Below, piece by piece: positions 52,457 through 60,916 of a stretch of DNA of 64,000 bases. Both the position numbers and the translations under genes were made by a program. The stretch lies in the NCBI RefSeq assembly GCF_937129435.1, contig NZ_CAKZNF010000089.1:1-64000 (forward strand), in the 5' to 3' direction. The notes under the pieces were generated by a model. The model did not search any database and was not told the origin of the DNA. It saw only the letters and a program-made list of their open reading frames with translations. Position 1 is the first letter of the stretch; each line of letters opens with the position of its first letter. This stretch comes from an uncultured Parasphingopyxis sp. Lineage in GTDB: Bacteria; Pseudomonadota; Alphaproteobacteria; Sphingomonadales; Sphingomonadaceae.

Positions 52457-53691
52457 TACGCAATCGCCTTCTTGTTCTTGAGGTCCTCGATCCGGTCCCA
52501 TTCGAGCCCGAGTTCCATGAGGAACAGCTCGGTGTGTTCGGACGCTTCGGGCGCCCTTGTGTTGGTCGCGCCCTTCTTGTTGAATTGCACCGGATTGGCA
52601 ACAAGCCGGATCGGCGGCCCGCCATCGGCGCTTTCGACCTCGAAAATGAAATCGTTCGCCAAGACCTGCTCGTCCTTCGGGATGTCGTGGACCGTCTGAT
52701 ACGGTGCCCATTGCCCCCTCATGGTCTTGAGTCGCTCGGTCCAATAGTCGAACGGCTTTGCCGCGATCGCTTTCCTGACCTGGTCATAGGCCGCGCCGGT
52801 GTTCGACATAATCGCCTCCGCGGTCGAAAAACGCTCGTCCTGCGCCATTTCGGGAATGTCGAGATGGCTGAAGACATCCTCGATATACGGTCCGGGCGAT
52901 AGCACCGACAGGCAAATATGCTTGCCGTCGGACGTCTCAAAGGCGCCGATAAAGGGATTCGAACCGTAGTTGCTCGATCCCGGCATCGAGGCCGAGAAGA
53001 TATCGGGCTCGTCCGGTTTTTCCATCGCCACGTCGATCGAGCAGGCCGTTGCCCAGATACCGGTCGAGAGCAGTGAGACGTCGACTTCCAATGCTTCGCC
53101 GGTCCGTTCGCGATGGAAGAGCGCGGCGGCGATCCCGCCGGCGATGTTCATCCCGCCGATGGTGTCGCCATAGGCGGGCCCCGGCTGTAACAGAGGCCCG
53201 TCGAGTTCCTTCGGCGTGACCAGCGTTGCCGATCCGGCGCGCGCCCAATAGCTCGTGGAATCGAACCCGCCCTTTTCGCGATCGGGGCCCTTTTCGCCGA
53301 AGGCCGAACCGCGGACATAGATGATGTCGGGGTTGGCCTCACGAATATGTTCGAGATCGATCTTCAGCTTTTGCCGCGCCTGCGGAAGGTAGTTGGTCAG
53401 GAAGATGTCGCAGGTCTTGGCGATTTCGTAGAGCAGTTCCTGGCCCTCCGGCGTGGAAATATCGATGCCGACCGATCGCTTGCCGCGATTGGGGTGCTGC
53501 ATCAGCGAACTGCGCTGCGGATTGACGGCGAGCCGCTGCAGCATCTGGATGCCGCGCTGTGCATCGCCGCGCACCGGATGCTCGACCTTGATGACGTCCG
53601 CGCCCCAGTCGGTCAGCACCGCACCCGCGGCGGGCACAAAGGTGAACTGCGCCACCTCCAGCATCCGCACGCCCTTCATCACATGGGTCAA
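52456..53691 (-). CDS. Family III CoA-transferase (CaiB/BaiF)
   Basis: A 411-residue CoA-transferase of normal order: VRMLEVAQFTFVPAAGAVLTDWGADVIKVEHP at the N-terminus (in parts), NRGKRSVGIDI, the catalytic Asp in AYGDTIGG (about residue 178), and the C-terminal small domain. The start is a TTG at 53691 with a strong AAAGGAGGG site 9 bases before; an ATG at 53679 would fit the site less well. It moves CoA between an acid pair, likely keeping intermediates activated without ATP. Second gene after the aldehyde dehydrogenase, with a 15-base gap. Confidence 0.87.
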   Translation of the reverse strand: MTHVMKGVRMLEVAQFTFVPAAGAVLTDWGADVIKVEHPVRGDAQRGIQMLQRLAVNPQRSSLMQHPNRGKRSVGIDISTPEGQELLYEIAKTCDIFLTNYLPQARQKLKIDLEHIREANPDIIYVRGSAFGEKGPDREKGGFDSTSYWARAGSATLVTPKELDGPLLQPGPAYGDTIGGMNIAGGIAAALFHRERTGEALEVDVSLLSTGIWATACSIDVAMEKPDEPDIFSASMPGSSNYGSNPFIGAFETSDGKHICLSVLSPGPYIEDVFSHLDIPEMAQDERFSTAEAIMSNTGAAYDQVRKAIAAKPFDYWTERLKTMRGQWAPYQTVHDIPKDEQVLANDFIFEVESADGGPPIRLVANPVQFNKKGATNTRAPEASEHTELFLMELGLEWDRIEDLKNKKAIA

Positions 53692-53706
53692 TTGATTTTC
53701 CCTCCT

Positions 53707-55182
53707 TTACGCGGCGTGAAAGCTGATCACCTTCTGATAGGTGAATTCGTTGAGGCCATCTTCGCCATATTCCCGGCCGTAGCCGGACCGCTTGATCCCG
53801 CCGAACGGCGCATCGGAATGCATGGTACCCGCGCCACCGTTGATCGATACGCCGCCGGTCCGAATTTGCAGCGCCATCTCATAGGCCTTGCCCGCATCGG
53901 CCGAGTAGATGGCACCCGACAGGCCGAACTCGCTGTCATTGGCCATCGCGATCGCCTCGTCGTCGTCGTCATAGCCGATGACGGCACCGATCGGCCCGAA
54001 CACTTCTTCCTGCGCCAGGCGGCTGTCGTTGCGAACATCGTCGAACAGCGTCGGTTCGAAATAGAACCCTTTATCGAAACCTTCCGGCCGCTTGCCGCCC
54101 GAAACCAGCGTCGCGCCTTCGTCCTTCGCGATCCCGACATATTCTTCGGTCCGCTGCCTAGCGACGTCGCGAATGAGCGGGCCGTACGTGACGCTAGGAT
54201 CGGCCGGATCGCCGATCTTCACATGGCCGAGCATCGCCTTCATCGCCTCGACAAATTGCGGGCGAATACTGTTGTGGACGATATGCCGCGTGGTGAGCGC
54301 GCAGCCCTGGCCGCAATGGGTCGTGAAACCCATGATGCCGGCCTGCGCCGCCTGCTGGATATCGGCGTCCGGCCGCACGATCAGTGCGGACTTGCCGCCC
54401 AGCTCCATCACGATGCGCTTGAGCGTCGGTGCGGCCTGCGCCTGGATCATCGATCCGACCTTGTCCGAACCCGTAAAGTGGACGAGATCGACCCGCTTGT
54501 CGGTCGTCAGCAATTTCCCCGCTTCGATATCGCCGGTGACGACACTGAAAATGCCTTGGGGAAGCCCTGCATCTTCCGCGATTTCACCGAGGATCAGCGC
54601 CTCCATCGGGGTATAGGGCGAGGGTTTCAGGACCACGGTGCAGCCCGTCACGAGCGCCGTCACGACCTTCCCGATGTTGAGGAAGAAGGGGAAATTATAG
54701 GGCGAGATCGCCGCGACGACGCCCACCGGTTCGCGGCTCACGACGCCGGTGCCGAGCGTCGTCGTGCCCTGCATGTTCGGTGTGAGTTCGACCGGAAGCG
54801 GCGTGACGGCGGGCCGCGTACAAATCTCCACCGTCCGCCGCGCATGCTTCATCGGAATGCCATATTGCAGGAAGTCAGCCAGCATCCGCGTCGCACCCGC
54901 CTCGGCGATAATCATCTCGACGATCTCGTCCTTGCGCGCATCGACGGCGTCGAGGAAGCGCGTGAGGGCCTGCTGGCGTTCCCGAGGCGCGAGGCGCGGC
55001 CAGTCGCCCTTGTCGAAGGCAAGGCGGGCGGCACCGATCGCCGCATCGACCTGCTCCCCGCTGCCGACCGGAGCCTCGATCAGAATCTCTTCGTTCGCAG
55101 GGTTCAAAACCGCTTCGCGTGTCTCGGCCGTTTGCCACTCGCCGCCGATGAATACGCTGTCCGGGTGCCGCAAATAAGCCAT
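53707..55182 (-). CDS. Aldehyde dehydrogenase
   Basis: A 491-residue NAD(P)-dependent ALDH. Active-site motifs: Asn in SPYNFPFF, Glu in VMELGGKSA, and the catalytic Cys in HCGQGCAL, all present. The product of P450/SDR alcohol oxidation would be an aldehyde that this enzyme turns into the acid for CoA activation. First gene of the seven-gene reverse unit (53707-47266). The ATG at 55182 follows AGAGGA. TetR operator A is 47-65 bases upstream, in the divergent gap with the regulator. Confidence 0.93.
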   Translation of the reverse strand: MAYLRHPDSVFIGGEWQTAETREAVLNPANEEILIEAPVGSGEQVDAAIGAARLAFDKGDWPRLAPRERQQALTRFLDAVDARKDEIVEMIIAEAGATRMLADFLQYGIPMKHARRTVEICTRPAVTPLPVELTPNMQGTTTLGTGVVSREPVGVVAAISPYNFPFFLNIGKVVTALVTGCTVVLKPSPYTPMEALILGEIAEDAGLPQGIFSVVTGDIEAGKLLTTDKRVDLVHFTGSDKVGSMIQAQAAPTLKRIVMELGGKSALIVRPDADIQQAAQAGIMGFTTHCGQGCALTTRHIVHNSIRPQFVEAMKAMLGHVKIGDPADPSVTYGPLIRDVARQRTEEYVGIAKDEGATLVSGGKRPEGFDKGFYFEPTLFDDVRNDSRLAQEEVFGPIGAVIGYDDDDEAIAMANDSEFGLSGAIYSADAGKAYEMALQIRTGGVSINGGAGTMHSDAPFGGIKRSGYGREYGEDGLNEFTYQKVISFHAA

Positions 55183-55228
55183 CCGCCATCCTCTTTTTTA
55201 TCTCTGGCGCCGCGTTCGCGAATACGAT

Positions 55229-55247
55229 AACTGACGCTTTGTCAGTT
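55229..55247. promoter_or_regulatory. Predicted TetR operator, site A
   Basis: AACTGAC-GCTTT-GTCAGTT, a perfect 7-base inverted repeat with a 5-base spacer in the gap between divergent ALDH and TetR genes. It is best placed to regulate both, and is the reference copy for sites B and C. Confidence 0.75.
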
Positions 55248-55350
55248 TTATAGGTTGCGCCGTTGGGCGCGTCAATTGCCGATCCGAATGCCCCCGGGCG
55301 TACACCGGGCGCGCTTGACATGGGACCGGGCACAGGGTTCAAAATTGCGC

Positions 55351-56007
55351 ATGATGAATGTGGGGATAGCGGAGACAGCGCAACCGGATACGCGAAACCT
55401 GAACGGCCAACGTATCGGTCCGAAGGGGCAGCGCACAATGCGCAGGCTTATCGATGCTGCGACCGAGCTGCTCGAGACCACCGGGCTGCGGGACCTGAAC
55501 GTTGCCGAAGTGGCGCGACTGGCGGGCACTTCGCCTGCCACTTTTTACGTCTATTTCGAAGGCGTCCCCGAACTCGTTCTCGAAGCGTTGAAGACGGCGC
55601 CGCATTGCGATGCCGAGTTGCGCGAACTCGCGTCGCAGGACTGGAGCGACGATCCGCACAAGCATGCCACGCGATTCGTCAATCGATACGTCGATCTCTG
55701 GCAGCGGCACCGGACATTGTATCTTGTCCGCAATCTCGCGGCCGAGGAGGGCGACAGCCGCTTTGTCGAAGCCCGCTCCAACGTGGCGCGCCCCATGCTC
55801 GCCGCTTTGTCGCAGAATGTAGACCGGTCGAAATCGTGCCGGCGCATCGAAACGAAGGTCAGCACCTTTGCTGTCGCCGCGGCGATCGTCATGCTGCTCG
55901 AACGCGTATCGTCGCTCGACCGCATCGCTCCCGTTTCCGGCGACGGAAATGCACTGGAGCTGCGGGCCGCCGCTGCATTTTCCGTTACCCAGATCCTCGG
56001 CTACTGA
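55351..56007 (+). CDS. TetR-family transcriptional regulator
   Basis: A 218-residue repressor-type regulator. The N-terminal HTH spans about residues 28-72: QRTMRRLIDAATELLETTGLRDLNVAEVARLAGTSPATFYVYF (in parts), the ordinary TetR DNA-binding fold. The C-terminal helical domain binds an inducer, in such settings often an acyl-CoA or the free substrate. The first of two adjacent ATGs is taken as start; the upstream open frame is only intergenic. Divergent from ALDH and placed beside operator A; very likely it controls sites A, B and C. Its stop lies within a few bases of the convergent ligase stop. Confidence 0.9.
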   Translation: MMNVGIAETAQPDTRNLNGQRIGPKGQRTMRRLIDAATELLETTGLRDLNVAEVARLAGTSPATFYVYFEGVPELVLEALKTAPHCDAELRELASQDWSDDPHKHATRFVNRYVDLWQRHRTLYLVRNLAAEEGDSRFVEARSNVARPMLAALSQNVDRSKSCRRIETKVSTFAVAAAIVMLLERVSSLDRIAPVSGDGNALELRAAAAFSVTQILGY

Positions 56008-57569
56008 CCGCCAGCGCGCAATTGCGCGCGCAATTCCGGCTTCAGCACTTTCCCAGCCGCGTTGCGCGGTAGCGCATCCACTCGATGGACGATCTCGGGC
56101 GTTTTCTGACGCGCGAGCCCGTGCGCCGCAAAATGGGCTCCGATATGCTCGATCGACAGGTCGGTATCGGGGGCGGCGACGACGAACGCACAAATGCGTT
56201 CGCCGAGTCGCTCGTCCGGGGCGCCCACGACGGCCGCCTCCTGCACGCCCTTCAGCAGCGAGAGAATGTCCTCCACCTCACGCGAGGCGATGTTCTCCCC
56301 ACCGCGAATGATCACATCCTTTTTGCGGTCGACGATCGTCAGATAGTTGTCGCGATCAAGCGTGCCGATATCGCCTGTCCGTAGCCAGCCGTCTTGCGTG
56401 AATGCGCTCGCGTTTAGCGCGCCGTCCCGATAGCCGACGAAACGATCGGGGCCGCGCGTCAGAATTTCCCCTGCCTCGCCCAAGGGCAGCGGACGATCTT
56501 CCTCGTCGACGATCAGAACTTCGACACCCGGGTTGAGCTGGCCATCGGTGCCCAATCTCTTCTCCAGCGGATCGTCGGGCGAGCCGGTGGACACCGTCGG
56601 ATGTTCGGACAGGCCGTAGCAGCGATAGGTTGCCAGGCCCTTGCTCTCGCATCGTTCGATCAATGCGGGCGGCACCATTGTAGCCCCCGCCATGTAATCG
56701 ACGAGCGAGGAAATATCACGCGAACCCGCTTCCGCTGCATCGAGCAGCGTGGTCAGGTGAAAGGGCGTTCCCGATGTCCCTTGCACGCGATATTGCTCGA
56801 TCAGCCGCGCCGCCTCGATCGCGTCCCATTGCTCCATCAGCACGCACGACTGACCCATGGCCCAGAAGCGAAGATAGCCGAGAACGCCGGCGATGTGACC
56901 CGGCGGCCAAGGCGACAAGGTCACAAGCGCGCCACGCTTGTCCGCGTCGGCCGTCAATTCGGCAACCAGGCCCTTGTGGCTGTGCTGGACGCCTTTTGGG
57001 TCGGCCGTCGTTCCGGAGGTGTAGATCAACATCGCAATTGAATCGGCGGAGACCGGCGGCGGATCGTCGAGCGGTTCGTGACCCGTCAACGATGTCAGTC
57101 CAACGGCGTCTTCGTCCGTTTCGCCATCGACGACATGTACGAGATCGGGAAATTCGTCGGCAAGGCGCGCGCGACGCCTTGCGAAGTCGATGTTGCGCCA
57201 GTGGGGCGGCGTCAGCAGCGCCTTGGCGCCCGACTGGCGCAGAATGAAGGCAAGCTCCCTGCCCTCGTAAATGTGGATGATCGGAAGCAGCGTCAGGCCG
57301 AGCAGTCCGGCCGCGGCGTGCGCGATCACGGTCGAAAGCCGCGTCGGCATCTGAACCGCCAGTATATCGCCCGCACCGAGACCGAGCGACCGGAGTCCAG
57401 CGGCCAGCCGCCGCGCCTGTTCCGCCACCTCGCCATGCGAAACGATCCGGTCGGCACCATCTTCGAAAATGATCAGGCGCGCTTCGGGGCGTTCGCGTTC
57501 GATACGCCTCAAGCAATCGCCGAGCGTTGCACCATTTTCCTTTGCCGGCACCGACCCGTCCCTTCCCAT
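56001..57569 (-). CDS. Acyl-CoA synthetase (AMP-forming), second
   Basis: A 522-residue ANL ligase. Motifs: phosphate loop YTSGTTADPKGVQHSHKG (near 195), YGLSEHPTVS (about 320), GDIGTLDRDNYLTIVDRKKDVIIRGGENI (in parts, about 400-425) and the catalytic Lys in RNAAGKVLK near the end. It closely resembles cyclohexanecarboxylate/ring-acid or long-chain CoA ligases in shape. Its direction faces the TetR gene. No operator of the TGAC-N5-GTCA kind is seen before it. It may activate a different acid from the ligase at 50654. Confidence 0.9.
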   Translation of the reverse strand: MGRDGSVPAKENGATLGDCLRRIERERPEARLIIFEDGADRIVSHGEVAEQARRLAAGLRSLGLGAGDILAVQMPTRLSTVIAHAAAGLLGLTLLPIIHIYEGRELAFILRQSGAKALLTPPHWRNIDFARRRARLADEFPDLVHVVDGETDEDAVGLTSLTGHEPLDDPPPVSADSIAMLIYTSGTTADPKGVQHSHKGLVAELTADADKRGALVTLSPWPPGHIAGVLGYLRFWAMGQSCVLMEQWDAIEAARLIEQYRVQGTSGTPFHLTTLLDAAEAGSRDISSLVDYMAGATMVPPALIERCESKGLATYRCYGLSEHPTVSTGSPDDPLEKRLGTDGQLNPGVEVLIVDEEDRPLPLGEAGEILTRGPDRFVGYRDGALNASAFTQDGWLRTGDIGTLDRDNYLTIVDRKKDVIIRGGENIASREVEDILSLLKGVQEAAVVGAPDERLGERICAFVVAAPDTDLSIEHIGAHFAAHGLARQKTPEIVHRVDALPRNAAGKVLKPELRAQLRAGGQ

Positions 57570-57638
57570 GATGTCGATTCGGGCGGACCTTATCGGCTTG
57601 TCCGATCCAGCGAAACTCCGCGAACCGGGATAGGCGGG

Positions 57639-58484
57639 TCAGGCCGTTTCGATCGTGCCCGGATGATCGACCGGCTTCGGCACCGGCAGCTTCCTTGCCT
57701 CACCCAGCGGCACAAGCGGGTAGATCATCTGCCGCCACCAGTCGTGCTCGCCACCTGGCAAGCCGTATCGCCACGGGCGGCCTTCCGGGATGTGAAGCGT
57801 CCCGAACAGCCGGTCGTAGAAGCTGAAAAAAGTACAGAAATTGCGGTAAACCTTGCCGTCCTTGCCATAACCGTGATGCGTATGATGAATGCGCGGCGTG
57901 ACGAAGACCCATTCGATCGCGGAAACCAGCTTCGCACCGCCGGGGCCTTTCTCCGCGATCGCATCGTCCCAACGCCAGTCGCTATGGGTCATCGCGTTCC
58001 AGGCCATGATGATGAGGTAAAACGCCGTCGCGGGACCGAACATGCCGAGGTAGAAGGCAATCGCCGTCCACCAGGTATAGCTGTGCACCAGCGGCCAGAC
58101 GAGATTGGTCCGATACATCAGGGTGACGTTGACATAGGGCGCACTGTGATGCGTCCGGTGCATACCATGCAGCCAAGGAAATCTGATCGTGTTGTGCGCG
58201 GCGCGGTGTATCCAGTATTGGCAGAATTCGGCGACGAGCAGCAGGACAAGCAGCGCCGGCACGAACGGAGCATCGGCGAGTGCCCCGCGATAGGCCGGCA
58301 GCAGGAAACCGATTGCTCCGGCCGTGATCAGCGCCCAAAGCGGGCGCGTCAGCTGACTGCCGAAGAACGCGGTGGCGAGGATATAGAAATCTTGCCGACG
58401 ATGAACACCCTTGTGGCGACCGCGGACGATCTCGATCACCAGGATACCGGCGACCAGGATGAGGATCCAATATGCAGGCTGCAT
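57639..58484 (-). CDS. Sterol desaturase/fatty acid hydroxylase-family membrane di-iron enzyme
   Basis: A 281-residue inner-membrane protein with about four transmembrane helices. Three His boxes bind the di-iron centre: HRAAH (about 93), HGMHRTHHS (about 107) and HTHHGYG near 205, exactly as in sterol C5-desaturase and carotenoid/fatty acid hydroxylases. It would use O2 to hydroxylate or desaturate a lipid-like or steroid-like substrate. It diverges from a LysR gene with about 100 bases between, so it is the likely LysR target. Coupled to no other gene. Confidence 0.9.
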   Translation of the reverse strand: MQPAYWILILVAGILVIEIVRGRHKGVHRRQDFYILATAFFGSQLTRPLWALITAGAIGFLLPAYRGALADAPFVPALLVLLLVAEFCQYWIHRAAHNTIRFPWLHGMHRTHHSAPYVNVTLMYRTNLVWPLVHSYTWWTAIAFYLGMFGPATAFYLIIMAWNAMTHSDWRWDDAIAEKGPGGAKLVSAIEWVFVTPRIHHTHHGYGKDGKVYRNFCTFFSFYDRLFGTLHIPEGRPWRYGLPGGEHDWWRQMIYPLVPLGEARKLPVPKPVDHPGTIETA

Positions 58485-58539
58485 GACCAGCGTCTCCCAT
58501 TGATCCCGCCATCCTCGCGAGCTTTTTTCTATTCGTCCA

Positions 58540-58576
58540 ATGCATTTTAATTGCGCCTTTTATGCGCTTTATGCAT
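58540..58576. promoter_or_regulatory. Palindromic site between desaturase and LysR genes
   Basis: ATGCAT at both ends of a 37-base AT-rich stretch, with an inner TTGCGCC / ATGCGC near-symmetry. This is the sort of extended dyad bound by LysR regulators and lies in the shared promoter gap. It overlaps an in-frame ATG upstream of the chosen LysR start. Confidence 0.5.
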
Positions 58577-58585
58577 ACTCCTCGA

Positions 58586-59485
58586 ATGGATCTGAGAAAG
58601 CTTCGACACGCAGTGGGCCTTGCCGATGCCGGCTCGTTCTCGGCGGCAGCAGACGATCTGGCGATCACACAGTCCGCGCTGAGCCGCAGCATCCAGTCGC
58701 TCGAAGCCGAGCTTGGTCAGATTCTGTTCGACCGCTCGGCCAAGGGTGTGCGGCCGACATCGGCCGGTGCCCAGCTGATCCCGCTCGCCCGGTCGCTCAT
58801 CCGGCAATCGCGCGATTTCGAAAGAACCGCCTCGGATCTCAATGCGGGCCATGCCGGGCGGGTCGCGATCGGCTTCGGACCGATGTTCTCGCACCTCTCC
58901 GGCGAATTCATCGCGCGCTGCTGGGCGTCCGCCCCCCAAGTCGAGCTGCAGATGCATATCCTGCCGATCGAACGCATGATCGAAATGGTGCTGGCAGAGC
59001 AGCTCGATTTTTTCGTCGCCGATTCGCGATCCGCTCAGGATCATCCCGAGCTCATCGTCGAGCCGCTTGCCGATCTTACGGTCGGCTATCATGCACGTAC
59101 CGGTCACCCGCTCGCCGATGGACACTGGCATGACGCGGCCGAGCTCCATGCCTATCCGCTGGCATCGCCAAATCTCCAGCAGCGCGAGGGAGCTTCGGCG
59201 GCAAGCAGCTGGAACGGCCATGTCGCGTGCGAAATGCTTGAGCCCTTGTGCGATCTCGCCCGCAACGGGGATGCGATCCTGCTCGCGATGCACTTCGCGA
59301 TCGCGGCCGACCTCGATACCGGTATGTTGACCACGCTCAAGGTGCGGGGCCTCGAGAACTGGTCATCGCACGTGGCCGTGGTGCGGTTGAGCGACCGGAA
59401 GCTGACACCGGCGGCGCGAAGATACCGCGACGGCGCCCGTGCAATATTTGCGGCGCATGGCAACGCTGACACTGGCGGCGATTGA
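58586..59485 (+). CDS. LysR-family transcriptional regulator
   Basis: A regulator of 299 residues counted from MDLRKLRHAV; upstream ATGs at 58562 and 58571 lie in the probable operator. The N-terminal HTH contains FSAAADDLAITQSALSRSIQSLE (in parts), followed by the linker helix and the periplasmic-binding-protein-like effector domain, with HAGRVAIGFGPMFSHLS at the domain join. Effector unknown; likely a pathway intermediate. Divergent from the desaturase gene, as expected for a LysR and its target. Confidence 0.88.
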   Translation: MDLRKLRHAVGLADAGSFSAAADDLAITQSALSRSIQSLEAELGQILFDRSAKGVRPTSAGAQLIPLARSLIRQSRDFERTASDLNAGHAGRVAIGFGPMFSHLSGEFIARCWASAPQVELQMHILPIERMIEMVLAEQLDFFVADSRSAQDHPELIVEPLADLTVGYHARTGHPLADGHWHDAAELHAYPLASPNLQQREGASAASSWNGHVACEMLEPLCDLARNGDAILLAMHFAIAADLDTGMLTTLKVRGLENWSSHVAVVRLSDRKLTPAARRYRDGARAIFAAHGNADTGGD

Positions 59486-59528
59486 CTCGTCCCGGCGCAA
59501 CAACCTATCTACCTAAGTAAACTATGTG

Positions 59529-60908
59529 ATGGAGAGAGATTTGCTGTCGGAAGGCCTTATGGCGCGTCTGGAAAGCAGCACGGGCGCGGCGATCGTCGAT
59601 ATCGTGCCACGCGGCGGCGGCGGCGCATCGCGACAAGGCGCCGAGGTCACATTGCGCTGGCCCGATGGCGAAACGAAGCGCTGCTATCTCGCCTACGACA
59701 CGCGCGCGAAGGATCCGCGCCGGATGCCGTTCTTCGAGCGCGAAGTCGCCGTTCTTGCTGCACTGTCGGGCCCTTTGACGGATTGCGGCGTGCGCGTCCC
59801 CAGGCTCGTGGCCTACGATGCCGAAGAGCTCGCGCTCCTTACCGAACTCGTGCCCGGCCACGATGCGTTTCAGCGGATCGAGGATGCGGACCAGCGTGAG
59901 GCATTGGTCCGCGATTTCGTGAACCAGCTGGCCGCGCTGCATGCCGTCGATATCGGCGCACACCCGCTCGGCGGTTTTGGCGACCCCGCGATTCCGGTGC
60001 GCGAGCGCATGCTCGCGAACATCGTCAAATGGCGCGAGGACAATCTCGAACGCGCACCCGATCCAGTGCTGCAGCTCGCCTACAACTGGCTCGAGGACAA
60101 TCTACCCGAGAATGATGTTGCGCCCGCGCTCGTCCATGGCGATGCCGGCGTCGGCAATTTCATGATCGATGGGGACGAGGTCACGGCGCTGCTCGACTGG
60201 GAGCTCACTCATTACGGCGATCCCATGGAGGATCTCGCGCAGATCTGGGTGCGGATGCTGTTCCAGCCCTTCGCCAAGCCCTCCGAGATCTTCCGCCTCT
60301 ACGAAGAGGCATCCGGCAGGCCCGTCGACGTCGAGCGCGTCAAATATCTGCGGCTCTATTTTCAGCTCAGCTTCACCACCAACAGCCAGGCCCTGCTCAG
60401 CGACCCGGAGGCGCCGGAGCCCGCCGCGCTCGGCACGACGCTCTTGTTCGCGACCACACATATGCGGGTGATCGTCGAGCAGATGGCCGAGCTGTCGGGG
60501 ACAGCGCTCCCCGATCCCAACGTCCCCGACGCGCCGCCCGGCGAGGCCGAGCGCACCTACGATATCGTGCTGAGGGACCTGAAGGATATCATCGTTCCCC
60601 GGATCGAGGACCAGCAGGCCAGCGCCAAGGCCAAAGCGCTCGCGCGCACGGTGAAGTGGTGGAAGGGCCGCGATCGTTGCGGCGCCGCCTTTCGCGAGGC
60701 GGAACTCGCCGAACTGGAGCAGGCGCTCGGCAAACGACCGGCAGGATTGGTCGAAGGCCGTGCCGCACTCGCCCGCAAGATCGCCGATCGCGCGATCGCG
60801 TTCGAGGAGGCGCTGGCTCTCTGCCATTCGCGTGTGATGCGCGACACCGAAACGATGGGCGATGCTCTCGGCCGCTATCGCACTACCTATTTCCCACCCC
60901 TGGACTGA
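59529..60908 (+). CDS. APH-like phosphotransferase (acyl-CoA kinase type)
   Basis: A 459-residue aminoglycoside-phosphotransferase-like kinase; a GTG at 59526 is a possible earlier start. The catalytic loop is LVHGDAGVGNFM (about 204-215) and the Mg motif LLDWELTHYGDPMEDLA (about 221-237), the set found in LvaA and in the N-terminal kinase half of ACAD10/11. Those proteins phosphorylate a 4-hydroxyl on an acyl-CoA so that it can be removed. It has a ~130-residue C-terminal helical extension. Starts a forward row ending in an acyl-CoA dehydrogenase. Confidence 0.82.
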   Translation: MERDLLSEGLMARLESSTGAAIVDIVPRGGGGASRQGAEVTLRWPDGETKRCYLAYDTRAKDPRRMPFFEREVAVLAALSGPLTDCGVRVPRLVAYDAEELALLTELVPGHDAFQRIEDADQREALVRDFVNQLAALHAVDIGAHPLGGFGDPAIPVRERMLANIVKWREDNLERAPDPVLQLAYNWLEDNLPENDVAPALVHGDAGVGNFMIDGDEVTALLDWELTHYGDPMEDLAQIWVRMLFQPFAKPSEIFRLYEEASGRPVDVERVKYLRLYFQLSFTTNSQALLSDPEAPEPAALGTTLLFATTHMRVIVEQMAELSGTALPDPNVPDAPPGEAERTYDIVLRDLKDIIVPRIEDQQASAKAKALARTVKWWKGRDRCGAAFREAELAELEQALGKRPAGLVEGRAALARKIADRAIAFEEALALCHSRVMRDTETMGDALGRYRTTYFPPLD

Positions 60909-60916
60909 GGATCACC

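Noticed and set aside
49670-52699. Plus-strand frame of 1009 codons opposite the hydratase, ligase and CoA-transferase genes
   Set aside because: Four reverse genes with intact catalytic motifs and coupled starts lie opposite it. The long frame comes from high GC in third positions.
53347-55230. Plus-strand frame of 627 codons opposite the ALDH gene
   Set aside because: Antisense shadow; the reverse-strand ALDH has all catalytic residues.
57078-58550. Plus-strand frame opposite the ligase and desaturase genes
   Set aside because: It spans two conserved reverse genes and the promoter gap, and carries no recognisable motif.
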